Shown here: positions 16,199 through 23,930 of the stretch, piece by piece
How the letters are laid out: every line of letters begins with the position of its first letter
Position numbering within the stretch: position 1 is the first letter of the stretch
Origin: Shinella zoogloeoides
GTDB taxonomy: Bacteria; Pseudomonadota; Alphaproteobacteria; Rhizobiales; Rhizobiaceae
Direction: 5' to 3'
Length of the DNA: 34,705 nucleotides
Assembly (NCBI RefSeq): GCF_020883495.1
Contig: NZ_CP086614.1
Span: 1-34,705 of the forward strand
The notes under the pieces: generated by a model
The model's database searches: none
Told to the model about the DNA's origin: nothing
The model's input: only the letters and a program-made list of their open reading frames with translations
Program-made: the position numbers and the translations under genes

Positions 16199-17317
16199 AT
16201 GGCGATCTTCCATCTGCATGTAAAAAACATCAGTCGTGGTGACGGACGCTCGGCGGTCGCTGCGGCGGCTTACAGGGCAGGGGAGACCCTGCCGAACGAG
16301 ATCGAGGAACGCGACAGTGCCTTCGGAGGCCGCCGTGACGTGCTACATGCGGAGATCGTTTGTCCGGTCGGGGTGCCGCCGTGGATGCTTGACCGGGCGA
16401 CACTCTGGAATGCGGTCGAGGCCGCCGAGCGGCGCAAGGATGCGCGGCTGGCAAAAGAGATCGAAGCGGCATTGCCGCGCGAGTTGCCGCCGGAAGCTTG
16501 GCTTGTCGTTTGCCGTACCTTTGCAGCCCATTACGCGGGGCAAGGCTTTGTGGCGGACTTTTCTATCCATGATGACGGTTCCGCGCATAATCCGCATGTC
16601 CATGTCATGTTGACCACGCGTATTGTCACCGGGGCTGGATTTGGTGGGAAAATTCGCTCCGCAGACGGCAGGCAGTTCGTTGAAGACGCCAGAGCGGTGT
16701 GGGCCGAACTTGTAAATGCGGCCCTGGCAAAGGCGGGACTGGACGTTTCCGTGGACCCGCGCAGTCACGCGCGGGCAGGCGTGGATCGCGTTCCAACACA
16801 ACACCGGGGACCGGATGCCGCCGAGCGGCGGTCAAGGAGAGAAAAAATGGGACTGTCTCGGTTGTTGATGTCGAAAGTGGTGAAAGAACCGGACGGCGAA
16901 CGGGCCCGCCTTTTGCGAGATTGGCCCGCAAGCCAGATGCGGCATAGCCTTGCCGAGAACGGCGACATGCCAGTACCTGGTCCGGACGGCGGCTTGATAA
17001 GCCAAGGCCAGCTTGACGAGGCCCAGACACGGATGCTGGATGACATGGAAAGCCCCTCGCGCGACGAGCCTGCGAGGGCGCTGGCACGTCGCTGGTCGGA
17101 GAATCCCGAACCTTCACACCGCCCGCCGCAGGATCATACCGCACCATTTACCTCGCGACGGTGGGCGACGGAGGTTTCCGACCCTGAGCCTGCAGACGAA
17201 CGCGAGGCATCATTCCGTTCCCGGCGTTGGGAAACGGGGCATGAAGACGGAAGCCATCAGGAGCCCGAAAGGGAGAGGGAATATGAGGAGCGTGTTCGTG
17301 AGCGAACGCGCGATTAG
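16199..17317 (+). CDS. mobA: MobA/MobL-family relaxase
   Basis: A 372-aa relaxase that nicks and covalently binds the plasmid at oriT. The N-terminus MAIFHLHVKNISRGDGRSAVAAAAYRAG is diagnostic of MobA/MobL; the metal-binding three-histidine motif is present as HNPHVHVM (about residues 130-137), and RADSF-like sequence is here AYRAGE. The region after residue 220 is charged and probably disordered, containing the repeat SRRWxxxxxDPEPADEREASFRSRRW. It lacks the primase half found in IncQ MobA. The ATG at 16199 follows GGGTAGGGTG; a GTG precedes it by one codon. It sits just downstream of the candidate nic site and, with the coupling protein at 12756-14510, makes a mobilisation set. Confidence 0.92.
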   Translation: MAIFHLHVKNISRGDGRSAVAAAAYRAGETLPNEIEERDSAFGGRRDVLHAEIVCPVGVPPWMLDRATLWNAVEAAERRKDARLAKEIEAALPRELPPEAWLVVCRTFAAHYAGQGFVADFSIHDDGSAHNPHVHVMLTTRIVTGAGFGGKIRSADGRQFVEDARAVWAELVNAALAKAGLDVSVDPRSHARAGVDRVPTQHRGPDAAERRSRREKMGLSRLLMSKVVKEPDGERARLLRDWPASQMRHSLAENGDMPVPGPDGGLISQGQLDEAQTRMLDDMESPSRDEPARALARRWSENPEPSHRPPQDHTAPFTSRRWATEVSDPEPADEREASFRSRRWETGHEDGSHQEPEREREYEERVRERTRD

Positions 17318-17467
17318 CGGCGTTCAACCGGATACTTGGATGGCAATCGGCGGCTCAGGCCACGGCGCTCACCCGGTGCGAGCGGCTTGTTCTTGAATTT
17401 CAGGATACCAAGACGGTAGCCGAGGTAACGCAAATGTCTGCGAATGTATGAGTTTCGATGCCAGAAG

Positions 17468-17496
17468 TTGATCATAATTTAGTGTATTCTAATATA
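17468..17496 (+). promoter_or_regulatory. Possible promoter of the small coiled-coil gene
   Basis: TTGATC followed by 17 bases and AATATA in an AT-rich island (GATCATAATTTAGTGTATTC) that stands out from the GC-rich surroundings, 18 bases before the ATG at 17514. Confidence 0.35.
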
Positions 17497-17513
17497 AGGT
17501 GCGGGGTCAAGGA

Positions 17514-17906
17514 ATGAGTGGTGGTTCCGGTAGCGAACGAGACGAAGAACGAACACTGACGAAGAGATTGCAGGATCTGCAGGCCCAGATGAACCGTCTG
17601 GAGGTCGAGGACGACATGTATCTCAAACGCGCCTACGACGATCCGGCCGAGGCCGAAGAACGGATGGTGGCATATAGAGACGACAACGGAGAAGATGCGC
17701 TTTTCGTGGCGTTGCGCGAACGTCCCGAGCTGTTCGGGGACTATCCCCGAGACAAGGCGCGGTTTGATGACGCTTATCAGGCACGGAAGCAGCTGCCTGT
17801 TACTTTCGCGAACTACCGACGCTTGCGAGACGACTCCGACATCCTACAGGTGCAGCTTCAGCGGCTCCAACGCGAACGGGAGGACGACCTGCACCCTGAA
17901 CGCTAG
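17514..17906 (+). CDS. Small charged coiled-coil protein, unknown
   Basis: A 130-aa protein, strongly charged, with coiled-coil segments at both ends (RTLTKRLQDLQAQMNRLEVEDD and ILQVQLQRLQREREDD) around a helical middle (FGDYPRDKARFDDAYQARKQLPVTF). No recognised domain. Start chosen as the ATG at 17514, with AAGGA just before it; a GTG at 17499 is possible. Position right after the relaxase suggests a mobilisation accessory protein, but an own promoter may exist (17468-17496). Its TAG abuts the stop of the convergent integrase-partner gene at 17907. Confidence 0.6.
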   Translation: MSGGSGSERDEERTLTKRLQDLQAQMNRLEVEDDMYLKRAYDDPAEAEERMVAYRDDNGEDALFVALRERPELFGDYPRDKARFDDAYQARKQLPVTFANYRRLRDDSDILQVQLQRLQREREDDLHPER

Positions 17907-18197
17907 CTACCAGCTGACGACTAGCGCCTGGTAGGATGTGTTATCCGCTTGCAGGCGAACTTCCCATTCCGTCCGGAACCCTTCCTTCCGTAGTTGGGCG
18001 ACCGTCGCCTTGGCCATTTCCGTTTTCGTCAGATCGAGCGCCTTTGCGGGCACGATGACGGCGCGACTGTAGCCTTGGCGTGCCGCCTCGGAAATCGCCT
18101 CTTTCACCAGTTCGAGCGTCATGAGTTTTTCGGCTTCACGCTCCTGGGCTTGCCGGGTCATTTCCTGCACGCGTTCAAGAATGGTGCCTTTGCTCAT
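17907..18197 (-). CDS. Small protein coupled to the integrase, unknown
   Basis: A 96-aa protein, helical N-terminal half (ILERVQEMTRQAQEREAEKLMTLELVKEAISEAARQGYSRAVI) and a beta-rich end (GFRTEWEVRLQADNTSYQALVVSW). I do not recognise it. Its ATG overlaps the integrase stop (ATGA at 18194-18197), so the two are translated together. Small genes so placed can be excisionases or directionality factors, but this one has no clear helix-turn-helix, so that is only a possibility. Confidence 0.65.
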   Translation of the reverse strand: MSKGTILERVQEMTRQAQEREAEKLMTLELVKEAISEAARQGYSRAVIVPAKALDLTKTEMAKATVAQLRKEGFRTEWEVRLQADNTSYQALVVSW

Positions 18198-19093
18198 GCC
18201 GCACTCTCTTTCTTGGCGACCGGTGCGAAGCGGCGGCCGAGATATGTGTCTGTGACGTCGAGGCGACCGTGGCCCAACTCGTGCGAAATCTCTAGGCGCG
18301 CCGAGCGGTCACGCGCGGCGTGCGCCGGAGTCATCTTGTCCACGGTTGGACCTCCAGCGGCCGGACAGGACCAGCCGGTGAGCGCCTTATAGCGCCACTG
18401 GGCATAGGCGTGCCGATAGCCGTGGGCATTGCTGATGCCCGCCCTGATCAGCTGGTTCTCGTAGGACTTGAGCGCCTGGTGGTAATTGCGCCCGGCGCCG
18501 ATAAGCGAGCCATCGCCGACCACGGCGCGCACCTCGTCGAGGAGGGCGCGCTGTTTGTCGTGGGTGATCGGAATCTCCCGATAACGTCCACCCTTGCACC
18601 AGCTCGCCTTGAGGGCGATGCGATCGCCCCGGTCCGCGAGGACCGGCCGGAGTTTAAGTGCCTCTTCCCGCCGCAGGCCAAATGCTGCTTCAAGCTTGAG
18701 TGCGAGCTGGACGCGGGTGTCCCGCACGCGCTGCAGCGCCGCACCTTCAAGACGCTTGGCCTTGTTGTCGGAAAACCGGCCGCGCTCCGCGAGGCCAAAG
18801 GTGTCATTGGTTTTCGGCAGAAGGCCGGGTTTGCCGACCTGAAAGGCCCACCACCGCAGCCAGGTCAATCGGTTGCGGATGGTCTGGTCGGATAGCCCGC
18901 CGGTCTTCCAATGGGCGACCAGCGCGGTGACGTGCTTACCCTTCAGGCTTGCCGCTCCCGGAAGGCGGTAACCCATGGTCTTCAAATCAAGGGCCATGGC
19001 GGTCAAGCCCCGCTGCCGCAGCGCACGGGTGCCAAAACTTCCCTCTCCCGATCGGGAGCAGAGGGTTTTCAGGCTAAAGCTCAAATCATCCAT
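18194..19093 (-). CDS. Tyrosine recombinase (phage-type integrase)
   Basis: A 299-aa integrase. The N-terminal half has an Integrase_1/SAM-like DNA-binding domain (LRQRGLTAMALDLKTMGYRL, LSDQTIRNRLTWLRWWAFQVGKPGLLP). The catalytic half shows AFGLRREEALKLRP (first Arg), HGYRHAYAQ (His-x-x-Arg box), then ISHELGHGRLDVTDTYLGRRF with the late His and the nucleophilic Tyr in TYLG. All catalytic residues are present. It may integrate the element into a chromosome, or resolve multimers. No attachment core is identifiable from one copy, though the nearby tRNA at 21326-21400 is a conceivable target because such genes often are. Start at the ATG at 19093; ribosome site weak. Confidence 0.9.
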   Translation of the reverse strand: MDDLSFSLKTLCSRSGEGSFGTRALRQRGLTAMALDLKTMGYRLPGAASLKGKHVTALVAHWKTGGLSDQTIRNRLTWLRWWAFQVGKPGLLPKTNDTFGLAERGRFSDNKAKRLEGAALQRVRDTRVQLALKLEAAFGLRREEALKLRPVLADRGDRIALKASWCKGGRYREIPITHDKQRALLDEVRAVVGDGSLIGAGRNYHQALKSYENQLIRAGISNAHGYRHAYAQWRYKALTGWSCPAAGGPTVDKMTPAHAARDRSARLEISHELGHGRLDVTDTYLGRRFAPVAKKESAA

Positions 19094-20188
19094 GGTCGTG
19101 TCTATCGGTAAGTTTTAATGACCTACCTGAGTGCCGCGTACGGCAGCACAGGCGCTTGCAAAGGGCAAGCAAAAGGCCGGATACTCCCTGTTGTTATCTC
19201 CGTTTCTACGGACTCGTAGTCTCCTTATGGTTTCGCCCGACAGCGGGCCGTTGTGTCATGCGGTTCGACATCGTGCGTTCCTCTCAATGGGTGTCTCACT
19301 GGACTCCCCCGTGGCGTGCCCGTAGGGCCGTACATGTGGGCGGGGGTGTGTGGCGCGCCGTCCGGCGCGTCGGTTGAATAGGCATGTCAGGTTCTCCGTT
19401 CCGGTAAAAAGGGGCGGCTACGTCCCGTGGGTTGTTGCCAAGATGGCTCGGTGTCAGCGCTGGCAAGGTTCGAGCAAACCTCGCCAGTCCCTTATGCCAT
19501 CGTCCTTTATCCGTTTCTGACCCGTTGCTGACGCTGTGCCCCACGCGGTCCGGATCGTGCGTCGCCCACCCTGTCACTACCGTGACGACGCGGTAGTGAC
19601 AGGGCCTCACCCGATGCCCTGGTGTCGCCGCCGCCACATGCGCCAGCGATCGGAAGGGCTTCCCTCCCGAACCCTCCCCGTGGCCTGCCGAGGCAGGCCA
19701 GCGGGAGTTAGGCACTCCCGCACCCAGCCCGTGCAGGCTTAGGGTCTCCGATACGGTCGCTCCGAGTGGTGAGCGCTCCGCTCCCTCCTCTCCGACCTCC
19801 CAGCCTGCACCCGGAATGCGGACGGTGCTCATCGCCCCGCCTTTTTCAAGGGACTTTCTTCTTACTGTCCGTGACGCCGGTTGCCGGTATGGCACGAGCT
19901 GAGGCCGTCATCCCGTCCCGGCCGCCTTTGGTCCCGAGTCCCCTTGCTCTGCCCCTTGCCGGAGTGGGCGGGTGGCGGCGTTGCGGCCGTGGTGCCCGTT
20001 GGCCGTTCACACCCGTTCCGACCGGAAATATCGGGGTCTACCCCCTTGCGAGCGTTCTGCAAGGCATCCAGCCGTATCCCGTGGGGAGCCTCGGCCGGAC
20101 CCTCCATTGCAGGCCGCGCCCAGCGGGGCTGAACGCCGCCCGACCGGTCGCGAAGGGCGTGACCGGAAAACCAACGGGAGAACCCCAC
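19094..20188. other. 1.1-kb gene-free, hairpin-dense region
   Basis: No open frame here looks like a protein; long frames on both strands are GC-driven. Strong hairpins: GCTTGC/GCAAGC (19154-19170), CGCGCCG-TC-CGGCGCG (19354-19369), an 11-bp arm pair with one mismatch (19460-19487), a perfect 14-bp pair CCCTGTCACTACCG/CGGTAGTGACAGGG (19569-19604), TGGCCTGCC-GA-GGCAGGCCA (19681-19700), and GCGGGAGT-TAGGC-ACTCCCGC (19701-19721). The last two adjoin. It could be a structured RNA, a long leader of the downstream gene pair, or an attachment or transfer site. Confidence 0.5.
19569..19604. repeat. Perfect 14-bp inverted repeat, 8-base loop
   Basis: CCCTGTCACTACCG and its exact complement flank TGACGACG. 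No T tract follows on either strand, so it is not a simple terminator; a protein-binding cruciform or RNA hairpin is more likely. Confidence 0.85.
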
Positions 20189-20407
20189 ATGAAAAACCGC
20201 AACCACACCAGCCGTCCGACCCACAATGTTTACGTGGTCGAAGGGGAGGGTGACACCGCCTTCTGGACCAAGGTCGGCGCCGCCTGGCAGCATGCCGATG
20301 GCGAAGGCCTTAACCTGACGCTGACCGCACTGCCGCTGAACGGCCGTCTGGTGATCCGCGTCCCCAAGGCCAGTGACGAGCAGCCCAACGGAAAGGCGGG
20401 GCGATGA
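20189..20407 (+). CDS. Small conserved-type protein before the methyltransferase, unknown
   Basis: A 72-aa protein. It reads VYVVEGEGDTAFWTKVGAAWQHADGEGLNLTLTALPLNGRLVIRV, a beta-rich pattern I associate with small proteins found on phages and conjugative elements that have no assigned function. Start: ATG at 20189 with CGGGAG eight bases upstream; the frame is open far upstream but that part is not protein-like. Its stop overlaps the methyltransferase start (ATGA, 20404-20407), so the pair forms an operon. Confidence 0.7.
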   Translation: MKNRNHTSRPTHNVYVVEGEGDTAFWTKVGAAWQHADGEGLNLTLTALPLNGRLVIRVPKASDEQPNGKAGR

Positions 20408-21084
20408 GCCCCGTCCGCCCACGGGCGGAAAACGGCCACCTCGTGTTCGACCATGAAGTGCCTCGCAGTGGCGTTCTCCAGGGAGACTGCCTGACAGCGA
20501 TGCCAAGCCTTCCGGGCGGATGTGTGGACCTGGTGCTGACCGACCCGCCTTATGTCTGTGGCTACCGTGACCGCAGCGGGCGGACGGTGGCTAACGATAC
20601 CTGCACCGACTGGCTGGTACCTGCCTATGCTGAAATTTACCGTGTCATGAAGCCGGGAACCCTCTGCATCACATTCTATGGCTGGACGGCGACCGACTCC
20701 TTCATGGCGGCGTGGCGCGCCGCCGGGTTCAGGCTCGTTGGTCACCTTGTGTTCTGCAAGGACTACGCGTCGCGCACGGGCCTTTTCCGGAGCATGCATG
20801 AAAACGCCTATGTGCTGGCCAAGGGGCGCGCCGCGATGCCCGCCGAGGCGTTGTCCGACGTGCGGAACTGGGTCTACACCGGCAACAAGCTGCATCCGAC
20901 CGAGAAATCCGTCGAGGTTCTCAAGCCCCTCATCCGCGCCTACTGTCCGGAGGGCGGGTTGGTGTTTGACCCGTTTGCCGGGTCTGGTTCCACGCTCGTG
21001 GCCGCAAGGGACACTGGGCGCGAGTATCTTGGTATCGAGCTTGACCCCGACCATGCCGCCACCGCCGCAAGGCGGTTGCGATGA
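20404..21084 (+). CDS. DNA N6-adenine (or N4-cytosine) methyltransferase
   Basis: A 226-aa methyltransferase of the beta class: motif IV DPPY (LVLTDPPYVCGYRD, about residue 48) comes before motif I DPFAGSGST (about 195), followed by GIELDPDHAATAARRL. The HPTEKSVEVLKPLI stretch before motif I is typical of adenine methyltransferases such as YhdJ and CcrM. No restriction partner adjoins, so it is an orphan methylase, of the kind that protects mobile DNA from host restriction or alters gene expression. The target site cannot be read from sequence. A terminator-like hairpin starts three bases after the stop. Confidence 0.93.
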   Translation: MSPVRPRAENGHLVFDHEVPRSGVLQGDCLTAMPSLPGGCVDLVLTDPPYVCGYRDRSGRTVANDTCTDWLVPAYAEIYRVMKPGTLCITFYGWTATDSFMAAWRAAGFRLVGHLVFCKDYASRTGLFRSMHENAYVLAKGRAAMPAEALSDVRNWVYTGNKLHPTEKSVEVLKPLIRAYCPEGGLVFDPFAGSGSTLVAARDTGREYLGIELDPDHAATAARRLR

Positions 21085-21086
21085 AT

Positions 21087-21107
21087 ACGGGCCGGAAGGC
21101 CCGTTTT
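21087..21107 (+). terminator. Terminator-like hairpin after the methyltransferase gene
   Basis: ACGGGCC-GGAA-GGCCCGT forms a perfect seven-pair stem with a GNRA-like loop, followed by TTTA. Its last bases are shared with the long-range stem at 21103-21176, so the two structures are mutually exclusive. Confidence 0.6.
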
Positions 21108-21176
21108 ACAAGGGGAGGGCGCAGGGAACGCGCTTCCCATTGCGCCGTAGAGAGCAAGCCAGTCCCCTTGTAAAAC
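21103..21176 (+). ncRNA. Long-range 14-bp stem enclosing inner hairpin, candidate structured RNA
   Basis: GTTTTACAAGGGGA (21103-21116) and TCCCCTTGTAAAAC (21163-21176) pair perfectly. Inside, GGCGCA and TGCGCC pair, and within them GGGAA and TTCCC close a CGCGC loop. The nested order suggests a real RNA fold or a recombinase/cruciform site. No coding capacity. Confidence 0.5.
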
Positions 21177-21229
21177 CACCGGCGCCGACCGTCCGAAGCA
21201 GAAAACGCACCGCTTACGCGATGCGTCCG

Positions 21230-21247
21230 GCCGGTTTCCTACCCGGC
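21230..21247 (+). other. Anticodon-arm-like hairpin with loop TTTCCTAC
   Basis: GCCGG-TTTCCTAC-CCGGC. The loop is identical to the anticodon loop of the tRNA at 21326-21400, and the stem differs by one compensated pair (C-G here, T-A there). GTAGGAAA, exactly complementary to the loop, lies at 21273-21280. Confidence 0.6.
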
Positions 21248-21325
21248 TTCCATCCTACCACCCCCACCCTTTGTAGGAAAGCACCCCTTGACCCCGTCGG
21301 TTTGCGTCGGGTCGTGCCTGCCTAT

Positions 21326-21400
21326 GCGTCAGTAGCTCAACGGTAGAGCGGTCGGTTTCCTACCCGACAGATGCGGGCTCGAAACCCGTCTGGCGCTCCA
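21326..21400 (+). tRNA. tRNA-Gly-like gene with an eight-base anticodon loop
   Basis: A 75-base cloverleaf ending in encoded CCA. Acceptor stem GCGTCAG/CTGGCGC (one G-T pair); D arm GCTC-AACGGTA-GAGC; anticodon stem GTCGG/CCGAC; loop TTTCCTAC, eight bases instead of seven; four-base variable loop; T arm GCGGG-CTCGAAA-CCCGT; then TCCA. Discriminator T73, G1-C72, C2-G71 and CC in the anticodon are glycine identity features. If T-T precedes and A-C follows, the anticodon would be the four-base TCCT, reading AGGA, as in known +1 frameshift suppressors such as sufD-type glycine tRNAs. Alternatively the extra base is a mutation and it is non-functional. No intron sign. Confidence 0.7.
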
Positions 21401-21574
21401 CTTCATGGCTGCCCGTGCCTGTCTTGCCATGGTACCCGACGCACCGAGGCGTAAAGGGGATGCTTGAATTGGTAGTACCCGCCCACGGTTGACAGGATGG
21501 GCTATCCGGAGACGTTGTATTTCTGTTTTGCGGCAACTAACAAGCTAACCGAAATAGCAGACGGGGGCTCGGGC
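21401..21574. other. Intergenic stretch after the tRNA, no gene seen
   Basis: No T-tract terminator is visible after the tRNA. A frame open from 21497 joins the next gene but its first 26 codons do not look like protein. Confidence 0.35.
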
Positions 21575-21970
21575 ATGTGGACTTGGATCAAGCGGGGGCT
21601 TTTCGTAGCTGTAGTGGGTTATGGAGGCTATGCCGCCTGGGATTACTATCAGGGCGGGTTCTTTTCGCGACCGGATATGCCGGAGGGCGCGTTCTCGCTT
21701 TCCTACAAGACCGGCCTGCGGGCGATCGTCGTTGACGTGCCGGATCAACGGGAGACGAGGCGGTACTTTGGATTCCCGCAGGAGGTGCCGCATTATTTGC
21801 GGGATGTCTGGTCCTTCTGCAGTCCGCCCAGTGAGGACGAGCAACCGAACGCCGAGAAATTCATCGCCGATCGCAATATGCCGGGAGAGCGTTTCGAGGC
21901 CGTTTGCCGCATTCAGGCGGACAAGGATCTCGTAATTCGGGGTCTCATCACGAGCGTTCCGAGACTGTAG
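21575..21970 (+). CDS. Small membrane-anchored protein, unknown
   Basis: A 131-aa protein with an N-terminal membrane helix (about residues 6-22, GLFVAVVGYGGYAAWDYY) and a soluble remainder with two cysteines (WSFCSPPSEDE, FEAVCRIQ). I do not recognise it. The ATG at 21575 is preferred because the hydrophobic anchor begins right after it; a frame-internal ATG at 21497 would add 26 residues. No close homology to defence genes seen, but it leads into a group of such genes. Confidence 0.55.
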   Translation: MWTWIKRGLFVAVVGYGGYAAWDYYQGGFFSRPDMPEGAFSLSYKTGLRAIVVDVPDQRETRRYFGFPQEVPHYLRDVWSFCSPPSEDEQPNAEKFIADRNMPGERFEAVCRIQADKDLVIRGLITSVPRL

Positions 21971-22083
21971 CTCATCCACGTCGTCGGGTGTATCGCAGAC
22001 CAATCGGCATATCCGCCACAGATGCTTGAGTGAACGCGTGCCGCCCGCTTGCCATGGGTGGACTGCGGAGGCACGCTTCCGCC

Positions 22084-22575
22084 ATGTTCCGATTACCGGC
22101 CGCGTTGAAAGCCAAGGGCGAGGAGGCTGAGGCCTCCTTCCGCGCGTGGCTTAACCAGTCCGGCGTTGCGTTCATGTATGTCGAGCAATCGCCGATGAAT
22201 GTCCCGGATCGCTTGCGAGGCCGGATCAAGCGGCCGGATTATCTGGTCGGCATTCCCCACGCCGGAATGATGGCCTTCGATGTCAAGGCGAAGTCCATCT
22301 ACGACGAGCAGCTGCTATTCGAGGTGGGGGAGGTGGACAAGCTCGCCTGCTTCGAGGCGTTTTTCCATATGACCGTGAACTTCGCCTGTCTGGATCTCGA
22401 AGAGCCTGACCATTTTTACTGGGTTCCGCTTCGTGCCTTGATAGGCTGCCCGATCGAGCGTCGGGGCAAGGTACGGGTGTTCGCCTTTCCCGTTGCCCAT
22501 GCGCTCAAGGTAGAGATGACCGACAGCTTTCTCGAAGCCTATGGGCGCTTCAGCCTGAAATCGCTCGGAATCTGA
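22084..22575 (+). CDS. PD-(D/E)XK-like nuclease-fold protein
   Basis: A 163-aa protein (frame open from 22030; ATG codons at 22054 and 22084). After helix LKAKGEEAEASFRAWLNQSG, the stretch RPDYLVGIPHAGMMAFDVKAKS has the spacing of a PD-(D/E)XK core: Asp in RPDYLV, then D-x-K in FDVKAK, with an upstream Glu in EEAEASF. Later parts (VDKLACFEAFFHMTVNFACL, FYWVPLRAL) fit the fold's remaining strands and helix, as in restriction-like or resolvase-like enzymes. The catalytic assignment is tentative. It lies 111 bases upstream of the RloA-like ATPase on the same strand and may be part of the same system. Confidence 0.6.
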   Translation: MFRLPAALKAKGEEAEASFRAWLNQSGVAFMYVEQSPMNVPDRLRGRIKRPDYLVGIPHAGMMAFDVKAKSIYDEQLLFEVGEVDKLACFEAFFHMTVNFACLDLEEPDHFYWVPLRALIGCPIERRGKVRVFAFPVAHALKVEMTDSFLEAYGRFSLKSLGI

Positions 22576-22686
22576 GGCAGCAGTCCGGCGAGGTTGCCTT
22601 CGGGTTGGTCGGCGGGAAGCCGAAATAAATTGCCAATCTGCGGATTATATGCATTTGATAGCCGTATAACAGGATTACCATTCAAA

Positions 22687-23916
22687 ATGCTGCTCGATTT
22701 TCGCTTCACCAACTTTCGTTCTTTCCGGGACGAGGCTGTCTTTAGCTTGGCTGCCAGCGCGGACACCACGCTAGAGAGTACCCACACGCGCCCTACCGGG
22801 CTGGAGAAGGTCAAGCGCATCCTTACTAGCGCCGCCATTTATGGTGCCAATGCCAGCGGGAAGTCGAATGTCATCCGCGCCTTGCAGTTCATGCAGCTGA
22901 TGGTAATGACCTCCAACCAGATCCAGCCCGATCAGGAAAGCACGCTTACGCCGTTCCGCATGAGGCCGGACTTCGCAGACCACCCTACGCTGTTCGAGGC
23001 GACATTCCTTATTGAAGGGGTCCGCTACCAATACGGCTTTGAGATGAATCGGCGTCAGATCCTCGGGGAATGGCTTCTGGTCTATGAAAAAGCCAAGCCG
23101 CAGGTCTGGTTCTCGCGCACCTATAACGAGAAGAAAGCGAAATACGAATATACCTACAGCGACTATTTCGTGGGGCAGAAAAAGGTCTGGGAGATCTCGA
23201 CGCGCAAGGAGGTGCTTTTCCTTACCACCGCCGTCCAGCTCAACAGTGAGCAGCTAAAACCCCTCTATCAATGCTTTGCCGAGGATCTGGTGGTGCTGCC
23301 CGACGGACCGGGTGTCGGTTTCGGCTTTACAGCTGGCTACGTGCAGAGCGCAGGCAATCGTGAACGGGTTCAATCCGTCATGATGACTGCAGATACGGGC
23401 ATATCCAGCATCTCGGTGGAAAAGCGGATGGGACGTCAGTTTCACCTCAGCTTTCCTGGAGGGGCGCCGGAGGTCCAGGACGCGGAGTTTGACGTTCCGC
23501 AGTTCGGGCACACGGCCGGTGGCGACGTTTACAAGTTTGATATCGGTGAGGAATCGGCCGGAACCCAAATCCTGTTCGAGCTGGCAGGTCCGATCCTGGA
23601 TATTCTGCAGAAAGGCCGCATCCTGGTGGTGGATGAACTGGATCGCAGCCTCCACCCCCTGCTTGTCTTGAAGATAGTCCAGATGTTTAATGACCCTGAG
23701 TTGAATCGGAATGGTGCCCAGCTGATTTTCTCAACCCATGACGTGTCGCTGCTCGACGGAGGAAAGCTTCGGCGCGACCAGGTATGGTTTACCGAGAAAG
23801 ACAATGAACAGGTCTCCCATCTGTTCCCGCTGCTGGAGTTCTCGCCCCGGAAGGGCGAAGCCCTTGAAAAGGGTTACCTCAGCGGGCGGTACGGTGGCAT
23901 TCCGATACTGGGGTAA
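22687..23916 (+). CDS. RloA-like AAA ATPase (ABC/SMC-type), defence-associated
   Basis: A 409-aa ATPase of the AAA_15/AAA_21 (OLD/RloA) group. Seen: LLDFRFTNFRSFRDEAVFSL start typical of SMC-like ATPases, Walker A YGANASGKSNV (about residues 52-62), an ABC-signature-like EESAGTQ (about 299), Walker B GRILVVDELDRSLHP, and the switch His in FSTHDVSLLD. Start at ATG 22687; the frame upstream is not protein-like. RloA proteins were first noted as open frames linked to type I restriction loci. The next gene, 14 bases on, is an RloB; together they resemble split OLD/Gabija-like ATPase-nuclease pairs and the AbiL abortive-infection pair. Phage defence is the likely job, by analogy. Confidence 0.85.
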   Translation: MLLDFRFTNFRSFRDEAVFSLAASADTTLESTHTRPTGLEKVKRILTSAAIYGANASGKSNVIRALQFMQLMVMTSNQIQPDQESTLTPFRMRPDFADHPTLFEATFLIEGVRYQYGFEMNRRQILGEWLLVYEKAKPQVWFSRTYNEKKAKYEYTYSDYFVGQKKVWEISTRKEVLFLTTAVQLNSEQLKPLYQCFAEDLVVLPDGPGVGFGFTAGYVQSAGNRERVQSVMMTADTGISSISVEKRMGRQFHLSFPGGAPEVQDAEFDVPQFGHTAGGDVYKFDIGEESAGTQILFELAGPILDILQKGRILVVDELDRSLHPLLVLKIVQMFNDPELNRNGAQLIFSTHDVSLLDGGKLRRDQVWFTEKDNEQVSHLFPLLEFSPRKGEALEKGYLSGRYGGIPILG

Positions 23917-23930
23917 GGAAAGAGCAGTTT

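Noticed and set aside
19296..19895. 199-codon minus-strand open frame in the hairpin-rich region
   Set aside because: Composition follows the hairpins and high GC; no domain, ribosome site or neighbour supports it.
19766..20188. Upstream extension of the 72-aa gene
   Set aside because: The added translation is low-complexity Pro/Arg/Leu-rich; the ATG at 20189 has a good ribosome site.
18194..21400. Integrase attachment site in the tRNA
   Set aside because: A second copy of the tRNA end would be needed as evidence and none is seen in the window.
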